64,000 nucleotides of DNA, from the NCBI GenBank assembly GCA_003254925.1, contig QANZ01027032.1, positions 120,663-184,662 of the forward strand, read 5' to 3'. Each line of letters starts with the position of its first letter. The stretch's first letter is position 1. A program made the position numbers and the translations under genes. The stretch is from Chamaecrista fasciculata. Lineage: Eukaryota > Streptophyta > Magnoliopsida > Fabales > Fabaceae. Below the pieces are notes generated by a model. The model was not told the origin of the DNA and did not search any database. It saw only the letters and a list, made by a program, of their open reading frames with translations. Shown here in pieces: positions 12,401 to 23,034 of the stretch.

Positions 12401-12539
12401 AAAATACGTAGATCATGATAAACCTCATAATTTGGCAGAATAGGAGGGAAGACTTTAGATCAACGAGGGAAGTAGCTCTTCTCTCTCTTCTCTTTCTCTC
12501 TCTACTGCGATCTCTCAGTCTCCGTAGCAACTCGTTACC
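12401..12539 (+). promoter_or_regulatory. Catalase 5' UTR and core promoter
   Basis: Between the transposon edge and the catalase ATG lie only about 140 bases. The 3' half is a pyrimidine-rich leader (TCTTCTCTCTCTTCTCTTTC and more), typical of a plant 5' UTR. The leader ends CTCGTTACC before ATGG, a good plant start context. The core promoter must be in the 5' half or within the transposon. Confidence 0.5.
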
Positions 12540-15500
12540 ATGGATCCCTACAAGGTACAAGAATATCGATTCTATTTCTCTCGATTTTACTGCTCTTTAA
12601 CTATTGTCTGTGTCATTCCGCATTCGTTTTGAGTATGAAATCTCTCTCTCGTTTGTGTGGTTTAATGAATTCCTCGATCACCTTCATTCCTGATTCTCTG
12701 TAATTGTTAGTTTAATTTTGTTTTGCTTTCTCTGTTGTCCTTGATGAATATTCATGGATTGATTCTGGTTCTGTAGAATTCAAGTCAAAATATCATTGTA
12801 GTAGCTTTTTTTTTTTTGGCAACGAGTATAATGCGTTTTTAAGCTCTTGTATATGCATATGTTGTAATTGAGTAGAATTAAGACAGCAGAAAACCTGAGA
12901 AGATTTTCACTTAATGTTGATGATATGAGCGAGTATTTCTGTTTCTAAGATTAAGATTATAGGATGGCTGCTAACTAGTTTGTTGCGTTTATTGTACCAT
13001 GCAGCATCGGCCATCGAGCGCCTTCAATTCTCCCTTCTGGACTACAAATTCCGGTGCTCCAGTATGGAACAATAACTCATCTCTAACTGTCGGATCTAGA
13101 GGTATTACTGAAGTTGCGTGATTTACAATCTTTCTATGTAAACCTTTCATGGATGGTAGAAATGCACATTTGAATGGGATTCGTATATACTGAAACTTCA
13201 AAAGCCCTTCCTATTGTTGGGTTACTAAGCTAGTAAGCTGTGAAATGATTATGGTCTTATCGTGATTTACAATCCAATAGTCCAGCACTTTGTCTCATCC
13301 CATGTTTTAGCAAAAAACTGACCATATGCAGTTGAAGATAGCAGGCTATGGTTTATAACTTATTACGTATCCACTATGCAGTTTGCAATGATAAGCAGTG
13401 CAGATGGACTTGTATTATGACCATGAATGTTGGGTAATAATTGTTATGAGGGGAGTGATATCTTAGTCAAAGCTTGGAGGGAGGAGGTCATATGTTACTT
13501 TGTTGAAAGCAAAAGGAGTATATTTGGTAATAGATAAATAATTGAAAATTATATATTTATCTCATTTTGCAGGTCCAATTCTCCTTGAGGATTATCATCT
13601 GGTAGAGAAGCTTGCAAACTTTGATAGGGAACGCATCCCAGAGCGTGTTGTCCATGCAAGGGGAGCCAGTGCAAAGGGGTTTTTTGAAGTCACTCATGAC
13701 ATTTCTCACCTGACATGTGCAGATTTCCTTCGAGCCCCTGGAGTACAGACACCTGTCATTGTCCGATTCTCAACTGTTATCCATGAGCGTGGAAGCCCTG
13801 AAACTTTGAGGGATCCTCGAGGTTTTGCTGTTAAGTTTTACACTAGAGAGGTAACGATTTGAGTGTGTATAAGTTAAAAATTATCTCCTGAAGTCCTGAT
13901 TATCTAAATAAGATAACTGAGCGGGTTGAAATATATCACTCTCTTTCTCCCATATACCTGAAGCAGTTCCCATTTTAACTGAGGGGAACAAATTTAGTCG
14001 CTGAACTGTTGATAAATGTTTAGAAAGTAGATGATGTGGTTAGAGGTGATTTCTATTTGGTGCTATTTATTGTTCTCACTCTTACTTTGTGAACTCAGGG
14101 TAACTTTGATCTAGTGGGAAACAACTTTCCTGTCTTCTTCATCCGTGATGGAATGAAGTTCCCAGATATGGTCCATGCTCTTAAACCAAATCCCAAGTCC
14201 CACATCCAGGAGAACTGGAGGATTCTTGACTTCTTCTCACATCATCCAGAAAGCCTTCACATGTTTTCCTTCTTATTTGATGATTTGGGTGTCCCACAAG
14301 ACTACAGGCACATGGAAGGTTCTGGTGTTAACACATATACCTTGATCAACAAGGCTGGGAAAGCACATTATGTAAAATTTCACTGGAAACCTACATGTGG
14401 TGTTAAGTGCCTGTTGGAGGAAGAGGCCGTTAAAGTTGGAGGATCTAACCACAGTCACGCGACTCAAGACCTTTATGATTCAATTGCAGCTGGAAACTAT
14501 CCTGAGTGGAAGCTCTACATCCAAACAATAGATCCTGACCATGAAGACAGATTTGACTTTGACCCACTTGATGTAACCAAGACTTGGCCCGAGGACATTT
14601 TGCCCCTGCAGCCAGTTGGCCGCTTGGTCTTGAACAAAAACATTGACAACTTCTTTGCTGAGAATGAGCAACTTGCATTTTGCCCTGCCATTGTGGTGCC
14701 TGGTGTATATTATTCAGATGATAAGTTACTTCAGACTCGGATATTCTCCTACTCTGATACACAGAGACACAGACTTGGACCAAACTATTTGCAACTTCCT
14801 CCCAATGCTCCCAAGTGCGCTCATCACAACAATCACCATGAGGGTTTCATGAATTTCATGCACAGGGATGAAGAGGTAAATCGTTTTTGTTCTTTCATCT
14901 TATTCTGAACTCTTACTGTAATATTGTACTTAAGATTTTTTTTTATTGTATAGCCTACTAATGACTGCAATGCTGCTAATTTACAGGTCAATTACTTCCC
15001 TTCAAGGTATGATCCTGTTCGTCATGCAGAAAGGCATCCCATTCCTCCTGCTATCTGCACTGGAGGGCGTGAAAGGGTTAGTTCTTATCAACTGAATAAT
15101 GTGAAAATGTGGAACATCTGTTGGTAATTGAATCCATCGGACATGGGTTTCAAATTAGAATATTGAGTCAATTTCAGCATTCTTTTGTGTAGAAAACCAA
15201 CAGTTTTAGGACTTACCATATTTTTAGTAAAAACTCAATGAGAAGCATTATTAGAAACATACCATCTTTCTTTGACAATGTTGTTGTCCTGATTTAGTTA
15301 GAATCTGGAAAATAAGCTGTTGAATTATGCCAAGAATGTGAAAATGATTCAATTGCTTAATGCAGAGCATAATTGAGAAGGAGAACAACTTCAAGCAACC
15401 TGGAGAGAGATACCGATCCTGGGCACCTGACAGGTAGCTGTAATAAACTTTTCGTCTAATCAATCAAATATGTTTGATGTCTAATGTTGCATTCTCTTTG

Positions 15501-15774
15501 TTTTTATCTGACTTCTCAGGCAAGATAGATTTATCCGCCGATGGGTTGAGGCTTTATCTGACCCGCGTGTCACCCATGAGATCCGCAGCATTTGGATCTC
15601 ATACTGGTCTCAAGTAAGATTTGCCTTTACATAATTTTCTCGTTGTGAATATGAAGTGAATCTACACTAAACTTATGTGCTCATGTGATGTTCTTTGATG
15701 TTTTTGTCACCCAGGCTGACCGTACTCTTGGTCAGAAGATAGCTTCCCATCTGAACTTGAGGCCCAGCATCTAA
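12540..15774 (+). CDS. CAT: Catalase, peroxisomal (8 exons)
   Basis: Exons 12540-12554, 13005-13101, 13573-13850, 14099-14875, 14987-15076, 15366-15433, 15520-15613 and 15715-15774 join in frame to 492 residues, the standard length of plant catalase. It converts hydrogen peroxide to water and oxygen in peroxisomes, as a haem tetramer. Catalytic residues are visible: H65 in [12 protein letters not shown]138 in [10 protein letters not shown], and the haem-ligand tyrosine Y348 in [14 protein letters not shown]. The protein begins [13 protein letters not shown] and ends HLNLRPSI. The first exon codes for only five residues (MDPYK), as is usual in plant catalase genes. The internal import signal at positions -13 to -11 reads QKI instead of the QKL described for pumpkin catalase. 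No frameshift or stop is seen, so the gene should be active. Which paralogue it is cannot be told from this window. Confidence 0.98.
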
Positions 15775-16419
15775 AATTGGAAGAGTTGCTGATGAGCGAA
15801 AGTGTGGTAAATATGTGGCATTGTGAGCTTGGGTTATTTGAAAGGACCAACCCCTTTGTTGCAGTATAATGTATACAGATTACCATGTAAAAACTGCTTA
15901 AACTGTCTCAACTTTTTAATAAGCGCCTCTTGTACTATGTGATAGTTTCTTATACTTTTACTGCCAAGACTGAGTTAAACTGTACTAGAATATATATAAT
16001 CCATTCATCTTGAGATTAATTCTTTTGGGCCTCATTTTGGACTTCTTCAGACTCTCGTGTCATAGGTGGTAATTTGGGCCGGAAGCCCAATGGGATTTAT
16101 AGTGTTGTAGGCCCATTCAAGCGGCTTGGTGCTAGTTAGGTCCATTAATTTTTTCTTCAGTTTATATAATCATTTTGCTCTGTTGGACCTGTGGGCCGTG
16201 GCATGTGATATATGCTGTTTGCATCAGTGAGATGTCAGAAGTATCAATTACATTTGATAATAATGGTCAGAATGTCTGATTTTATTTTATATAATCCTGA
16301 ATGGGAAAACTCATTACAATATATGAATTGATAACCTTATAAAATAATACCTTAATAGTTTACTAGGATCAAGCTAATTAAAGTTAACGCAGCTAGTTGC
16401 CTCTGCTAGCATCATTAAA
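15775..16419. other. Catalase 3' UTR and 3' flank
   Basis: The sequence after the TAA at 15772-15774 continues as 3' UTR. An AATAAG near 15920 could serve as a near-upstream polyadenylation element. Beyond about 16020 I see no gene. Confidence 0.5.
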
Positions 16420-16635
16420 GTTGTTTTTCCATGCTATCAATAAGTGTTTGGTGTAGTAGTTAGCGAGCTACACTTGAGATGACCCAGATTCGATTCCTAA
16501 AGTCAATATTGTTGGGAAGGTTCAACTGTTTCGTCTCTGTAGCCTGAATGAGATTAGTCTTCGCTTATACCATTACACGGATAGACGAGAGAAATCCATG
16601 ACATTACTCAAAAAGTAGTTGTTTTTTCCATGCTA
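16420..16635 (+). mobile_element. tRNA-derived SINE with 17-18 bp target duplication
   Basis: The body at 16437-16617 is flanked by GTTGTTTTTCCATGCTA (16420-16436) and the same word with one extra T (16618-16635). The head carries a pol III A-box-like TGGTGTAGTAG (16449-16459) and a B-box GATTCGATTCC (16487-16497), with normal spacing. The A-box resembles that of tRNA-related plant SINEs. The tail ends in a short CTCAAAAA. The nearly intact duplication suggests a fairly recent insertion. Confidence 0.85.
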
Positions 16636-17710
16636 GTTTTCTTTAGTTTTTAAATTTGAAACGTTACTAATTAATAATACCAAACAGTTTAACACTTGAA
16701 CTAATTTGTGCTAGTGTTTGATCAAAACAGAAATAGCTAGCAAGAAAATAACAAGGACAATGACAGAAGTGACCACTCCTACGCCATCAAAACAAGTTGT
16801 AGTGTGGTCCCGTTTGGCTATACGAAAACTACTCTTAATTAAAGTCTTACCATTACCAAAGCTGCGATCAATTTGTTGCCCCCACTTATTTTAGTCCTTA
16901 ATCTTTTCTTTCTTTGACAAATTCTAAATTTTCGGCTTGGATTCATAATTCCCAAAAAAAATTATGCCCACTCAGTTATTTTGGGTTACATATGAATGAA
17001 GTAGGCTTGTATGACCCGTATCCCAAATGATACATGACCAACTATGAAAAAAGTTTGCTAAAATTTAACCAAGGGAGGTGTCTTAAGGTAGGTGTCTTAA
17101 GATTCTACTTGTTTTAACATCATGGGAGAATTGAAGGATCAAGCAACTCAATAAGGTAGGTGTCTTAAGATTCTACTTGTTTTAACACACACAGGGCAGT
17201 TAGTGTACGAGACTCCCACTAAGTCGGAGTCAAGATGTATGCAATCTTATTCCTATTGTGCAAAGAGGCTATTTTCACGATTTGAAAAATATTATGAAAC
17301 GACTTGTCTCCATTGCTGTAGAGACAATAAGAATGTTGTTAGATGATGATGAATGGAAATGGAGCTGCAGGCTGTTGGGTAGTATGGTAACAAATTTTTA
17401 TAAACACAGGAAAAGAAAAAACGGAAGCAACCAGCCCAATGTGTTAATCAAACCAAGGCATATATTTAATTTGATGATTAAATAATCCCGATTTCAAAAT
17501 TAATATATGTATTAAAAAAATCAATAGAGAAAGAGCCAAAGTGTGAGCAACCACAAAATATAATAAAAAAAATGGGAGAAGTGCTTGGTGACATAGAACC
17601 AGTGTGTCACCATCATGCATAAATAAGTTCAAAGATTCCTATTGAAGACTTTCAAACACCTTAGTGTCAGGGCTAATTCTGGAAAATGAATAAAGCCAAG
17701 TGTTTATTTA
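16636..17710. other. Intergenic stretch with a 35-bp direct repeat
   Basis: No gene is supported. The open frame at 17258-17485 has no recognisable family. A perfect 35-bp repeat is listed separately. Confidence 0.5.
17085..17187. repeat. Perfect 35-bp direct repeat, 68 bp period
   Basis: AAGGTAGGTGTCTTAAGATT and the following 15 bases occur at 17085-17119 and identically at 17153-17187. A partial third word (AGGGAGGTGTCTTAAGG) precedes the first copy at about 17072. The identity suggests a recent local duplication. Confidence 0.8.
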
Positions 17711-18201
17711 TTTATTTTAGGCTAAAGTCCTATTTTGATCCTTCATGTTTGCTCAAAGTTTTGTTTTGGTCCCTCAAGTTGTTTTTGTTCTGTTTTGATC
17801 CCTCATGTTTGCTCAAAGTTCCTTTTTGGTCCCTCAAACTTTTTTCGTTCTGTTTTGGTCCCTCAAATTTCCAAAATATTTCACTGTTAGTTCCTGACTC
17901 TTTTCCATTCACTTTTTTCATTAAAAAAGGAAAAAAAAAAACTAACTTTCATCTTCCAACAATTTTGCTCTTTTTCATTAAAGTCCTTCTCTTTTGTAAA
18001 AGAGCAAAATTGTTGAAAGATGGAAGTTAGTCTTTGTTTCCTTTTTTTAACAGAAAAAGTTGATGGAAAAGAGTCAGGGACTAACAGTGAAACTTTTTAG
18101 AAACTTGAGGGACCAAAACGGAACGAAAAAAACCTTGAAGAACCAAAACAGAACTTTAAACATACACTAGGGACCAAAATAGGACTTTGGCCTTTATTTT
18201 A
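17711..18201. mobile_element. Foldback element E1 (Mutator-like, 9-bp TSD)
   Basis: The body at 17720-18192 is flanked by the perfect duplication TTTATTTTA (17711-17719, 18193-18201). The ends are GGCTAAAGTCCTATTTTGAT and the inverse of GGCCAAAGTCCTATTTTGGT. Words such as TTTTGGTCCCTCAAGTT, CATGTTTGCTCAAAGTT and GTTAGTTCCTGACTCTTTTC are mirrored between the arms. Related copies are at 36.6 and 39.7 kb. Confidence 0.9.
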
Positions 18202-20631
18202 TATTTTATAGCTATTCGTTTTTATTTTTTTGGGTTTGGACCACCAGCTTTGGTATTCTCACTATTGCCTTCAACTTGACGAAACCAAAAATGGATACAA
18301 GTAATAATAAGTAGTGGATCTCCTTTGCTTAGGATTCACCTTCAAAGTTCAAACCTCAACAACACAATACAATAAAAAGGGATTTCCGGATGAGAACGAG
18401 ATTCCTCTCCTTATTTTCTTATTATTTTTTAGTGTGTCATATCCTTATATTTTATTGTTTACAAATGAGATCAGGAATCTTGTGTTATGGGGTTTGATAT
18501 TCTCAAACACCACTTCATATAATACATGAAAGTTAACTTTAAATATAACATAATACATTGAGTTAGTCACTCAAATCAATATAATCACCCATGATTATTG
18601 CATGAATCAATTACTAGTTAATAACTTTCATGTATGATGAGCTAGTTTGATAAAAATGAAAAATCTACTAACATATATACTATTTTATCTTTGATATTTT
18701 TTTTGTTTCGAATAAAAAAAAATACGAAAATACCTTCAAACTTTACTTACACTATATATTATAAATATTTCACAATTAGTAATTTTTAGATTAAACACTC
18801 GTCTCGTTAAGAAACTTTATATAATTTAAGTATTTTTCTCTTAGAGTTAAGTACGGTATAGTCAACTTGTAATCATCATTAAAAAAAAGTTAATTCAATT
18901 GAATGACGATATATACCTTCACTTCACACTCAAATATAACTTGTGATGATCAAATTGGTATCTCCGTTGAAGTAAATAATATATTGTTATCCCTAAAATT
19001 ATAATAAAGTACATATCCATGTTAATTAAGAATGGCCTAATTGGAAGAATTTGAGAATTAATTTTGTATAGGTGGGGTGGATGGGAGAAATTCTTGGATT
19101 CAGACGTCATAAAATGAAGATGCAAACTAGTTTTAAAATTGGGTGTTTAAAGTCAATTAATTGTAATTTGCATGAATGAATCAGTGTGGAGCCCTCTCAT
19201 GCCCCCATTTGTGGTTGACATTTGAGGATTTGTTGCTATTAATGATTAACTATGATTACAACAAGTAGTAGTAGTTTTCCGTTTTTGGTTTGGTTACTTT
19301 GAAATATTAGAGATATGTTTGGGCAGTTTGAAAATTTAAAAAGGAAAGAAAATTAAAAGAAATTGAAAGAAAAATATTTAGATAAGGTTCCTTATATGTT
19401 TGTTATAAAGTTCCTCCAATCAATTTTTTTTACATTCTCTTTCTTTTATGATTGATCATACGAAAAAATGTGTTTAACATTTTTTTTCTATTATAATTGG
19501 TCATACATCAAATTTTTGTCATTTATCGTAGATTTATTGAGGAACTTTAGGCATATAAAGAACTTTACCTAAGTCTTTTGTAAATCAAAATCTAATGAAG
19601 GAAGGAATGAAAGAAATTAAAAAAAGAAGTTGAAGCTTTTATACCTATTCTTTAAATAAATGTTAATATTTTTGTTTTTCCAAAATAGATATAATCTATA
19701 TGCCTTTGCATTATAATTTACTAGATTTTTTAAATTTTAAAAATTTAAGAGGGGAAGAAAATGTTAACATTTTAGATGTACTCTTTTTTATTTAGATGTT
19801 GATATATAACTCATAACTCTTTTAAAAAATTTCAACTTGTAATATTTAGGAATGCAATATTCTAACTATTTATTTATTTAAGATAGATATAAAATAGAAC
19901 AATATTTTTATTAATCCAATATGAGATAATCTTTTATTTTTATATTACACATATTTTAACCGATATCTAATAAATATTTCAAATTCAGACAATAACCTAG
20001 ATATTTCTCCAAATTATCATCCCTACTAGTTTATTGCATTATGATAAAAAAAAAAAAAACTACCAAAAGTATGAATGAATCTGTTGAAAGTTAGTCCAAC
20101 TTAATAAAAAATTCCAGAGTTTAAGATTTGAGAATACAATTATATTTAATCCTTAAAACTTTTCGTCTATTTTTTTTTTAATAAAAAGTTTAGATGCGTT
20201 GTGTCTCGAGGCTCATTAAGACTAGGGCATGCCTCCACAGTCAAGATTTTATGAGAACTAACAGAGGTACTTATAGATCGCCTACCAGCAAGGTTCTCAT
20301 ATCGACAACGAGATTTAACTTACGATCTTATGAGTTATGAGTTGGCTCCTTAGCAACTGGGGCAATTTTTGTTGGCTAAACATTTTTTCCATAATCTTAC
20401 CCAACTTAGTTGGAATTATTCCAATAATATTTTAAAATTGTAGAAAAATATTACAATCGAGCCCTTTTACCTTTCTTTCCTTTTCATATTCATCAATTCA
20501 AATCAAGCCCAAAAGAAAGAAATATAGGTCCCAAAGCAGCGTGAGTCACAAGTTTAATAACTTGATATGATATATGAGAGTATGAGACACCCAGCAACGA
20601 ACTAGCCTACAATGACACCACCAGCACCAAG
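18202..20631. other. Long A/T-rich gene-free stretch
   Basis: No gene is supported in 2.4 kb. The only non-random-looking piece is about 20165-20360. It starts with a T-run and continues with a more complex sequence (GCATGCCTCCACAGTCAAG, GATCGCCTACCAGCAAGG), like a dispersed repeat in minus orientation. I could not identify its family or its flanking duplication. Confidence 0.5.
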
Positions 20632-21182
20632 TTCTAGAAAGGTTAAAGGGTCATTTTGGTCCTCAATGTATGCCTTAATGTTCATTTTAGCCCATTATAT
20701 TTTAAAATGTTCAAATTGATCTTAAATATTTGCAAAATATTTCATTTTGGTCTCAAACTATTGAATATGACTTGTTTCAAGTTCAAACTTAGCGAGTTTA
20801 GAACAACGTATTGTTCTCAATGAATACTTTCTCTATCCAGTTGGGGCCGTCAACAAATGAGGTCAAATCAGTCCTAAAAGTATATCACTCGTCTCATGAT
20901 CAAATAAGCAAAGTTGATCATATCTCTCTCATTTTAAATTCGAATGCGACGAATTCAAAGATACAAGTTCCTCTTCCCAAGTCCTTTGAACTTGAAATGA
21001 AAAACGAAAAAAATATGACAAAATTCAATAATTTGGGACCAAAATGAAACATTTTATCAATATTTAGGATCAAAATTTTACTAACATTTATGATCAATTT
21101 GAACATTTAGAAATATAATGAACGAAAACGAACATCGAGACATACATTTAGGACCAAAATGACCCTTTAACCGTTTTAGAAA
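20632..21182. mobile_element. Foldback element F1
   Basis: The body at about 20641-21173 begins GGTTAAAGGGTCATTTTGGT and ends with the inverse of the same 20 bases (after CATTTAGGACC). The flanks TTCTAGAAA and TTTTAGAAA agree at 8 of 9 positions. The centre can be read as a 78-codon open frame (20811-21047) with a counterpart in F2. That frame is probably not a gene, but it marks the homology of the two copies. Confidence 0.78.
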
Positions 21183-21285
21183 AGCACAGTCTTTGTGGCA
21201 AAACAAAGAAAAAAAGGATTTTTCTTTTTGGGTCTCATAGTCATAAAAAAGGATTCTGATTCCCTCCCTCATATCCAAATCCAAC

Positions 21286-22167
21286 TTAGGGTCCGTTTGG
21301 TTGGGTTTGAGGTAGGTAAAGGAAAGAGTTTTACAAGGGAAAAATTGTGAGGGAAAGGAAAAGTAGTTGAGGGAATGTAAAGTAGGTAAAGATTGAAAGT
21401 GTTTGGTATAGAAAGGTAGGGGAGGGAAAGTAAAATAGATACAGAAGGAAATGGACTAAAATGTCCTTTCCACAATCACCACAAGATTACTTTTTTATTT
21501 TCAAAAAGGTCCCTCCCAGTTGCTACAGGGACTCAAGCGAAATAAAAAAGTGAAAGACTGGGGCCAAAATGGTGTTTTACCCAAGAGTATAAGATGAACA
21601 GTGTCATCTTCCTCATGGGTTTTACACCCATTTTTGTTTCGTTTCACCGTCTCTCTTTTTTTTTTAAAAAAAAAATTCTAAATGCCATTGATGGAGCTTC
21701 GAAGCTCCATCCATGGCTGCTGAAAGCTTCGAAGCTCCATTCATGGCTGTCGAAATCCACAAGAGATGAAGATGATGCAGATTGTTTCGGATCCGACGAC
21801 ATTTCTAGCCACTTTCCAGATCCGACGACAGCGACGGCGATGTCGTGCTTGGAAACTACGACGGCGATGGTGTGGACGGAGACCACCAACAACGATGGCC
21901 TAGCAGATGGATATTGGAGGGAAGACCCAAAGAGAATCGGAGAACAAATGAAGGGGCAATCTGGACATTTCGACCACATTTCCTTCGATGTAAATGGGAC
22001 GCCGGACCAATATGGATGTAAAAAAAATGTCACTATTCACTGCAAAGGAATTTACGTTGCAAAGAGATTTACTGAGCCTTGAAACCATACCAAACATTGT
22101 AATTTATTGGATTCCGAGTCAATTTACATTCCAAGGCACTGATTGCACCCTACCAAACGGAGCCTTA
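21286..22167. mobile_element. Harbinger/Tourist-like element with GC-rich insert
   Basis: The body at 21289-22164 is flanked by the trinucleotide TTA on both sides. The terminal inverted repeats are GGGTCCGTTTGGTTGGG and GGCTCCGTTTGGTAGGG, matching at 15 of 17. A 3-bp TTA duplication and these ends fit the PIF/Harbinger superfamily. No transposase is seen, so it is non-autonomous. The interior (about 21690-22000) is much richer in GC than its surroundings and holds an open frame of 162 codons (21594-22082) without a recognised domain. A perfect palindrome, GGAGCTTCGAAGCTCC, starts at about 21692 and is repeated imperfectly about 35 bp on. Confidence 0.7.
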
Positions 22168-23034
22168 ACAATATTCAGTCAGTCTCTTCCTTTGACCTTT
22201 ACTTACTCCTTCTTCCTCACTCTCTCCACATTCCTACATTTTCCAACGCCACCAAAGTTTCGGGCTTTGTGGGCCTCTCTCTCTCTCTTGTTTCTCTCTC
22301 TAGTTTCTAGCTACCACCGCACACCGCACACACCAGAGCGTCAGAATCTTGGATTCATCTTCATCAGCCTTCGGTGATTCCCAATTTCTCATACCTATCT
22401 ATCTATGAATGCATATCGCAAAGGATTCTTAATTTATTACTCCTCCTCATTTCTCTGTTTATTTCTTCAATTGCATTATAAAACTCCACAAACTATGATA
22501 TACATCCATTGAAATAAAATATAAATTAATCTTTTTTTCTAACCACCCCCTCACGCCACTTGGGTATCTTCTTGAATCTTTACATGCCCTGTTATTCATT
22601 TCTCCTCCCTTGTCTTCTTTCTTTATCCCATTCTCAAGGTTTGCTCTGATTTCATTTTCATCTCGTTTTTCCACACCTGAAATCTCTAATTATTATCATA
22701 TGAGTGAATTGAACATTCACTCGCCGTATTGGAAGAATCTTTGTGTGAAGTGAAAATGGGTATAATTCTCTGCTTCTACTTTTTTCTCCCATTTCAGATT
22801 TTTCACTCTTGGTTTTGTTTATAGGCATTTGGCAATTTTCCATCCCACACAAAATTCTCGGATCCGTTTTCATCACTGACGACTTATTCATGACTTTGGA
22901 CAGGAAGAAGTTGAAAGAGAGAACAAGAAGAGTCCTATTCCTTTATTGGATTATTCAATAGTTGGATTATTCAATAGTCACTAGTCACACTCCAAATCAG
23001 ATCTGATAGTGGAAGAAATAGAGGCATCATCATC
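22168..23034 (+). promoter_or_regulatory. Promoter and 5' UTR of the NIN-like gene, probably with an intron
   Basis: A pyrimidine-rich leader (CTCTCTCTCTCTTGTTTCTC) lies at about 22276-22305. A likely 5' UTR intron runs from a GT near 22374 to the acceptor GACTTTGGACAG ending at 22903; this is inferred from splice signals only. In the exon that follows, TTGGATTATTCAATAG is tandemly duplicated (22946-22961, 22962-22977). No upstream ATG competes with the start at 23035. Confidence 0.5.

Noticed and set aside
12809-12835. T-run followed by GGCAACG in catalase intron 1 as another micro-insertion
   Set aside because: No flanking duplication could be found, so it was left out of the class. The same applies to T-runs at 31850, 36361, 50204, 54078 and 55238, and to the GGCC-A run at 43440.
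14273-14783. Minus-strand open frames of 63-112 codons across the catalase gene
   Set aside because: They are antisense shadows of the large catalase exon 4.
13573-15774. Bacterial or horizontally transferred catalase
   Set aside because: Intron positions, the five-residue first exon and the plant-type C-terminus are those of ordinary plant catalases.
16437-16617. A functional tRNA gene
   Set aside because: The A and B boxes are present, but the sequence does not fold into a complete cloverleaf with acceptor stem and is followed by an unrelated body, so a SINE fits better.
17258-17485. 75-codon plus-strand open frame rich in basic residues
   Set aside because: No domain, no splice partners and no family that I recognise; A/T-rich surroundings produce such frames by chance.
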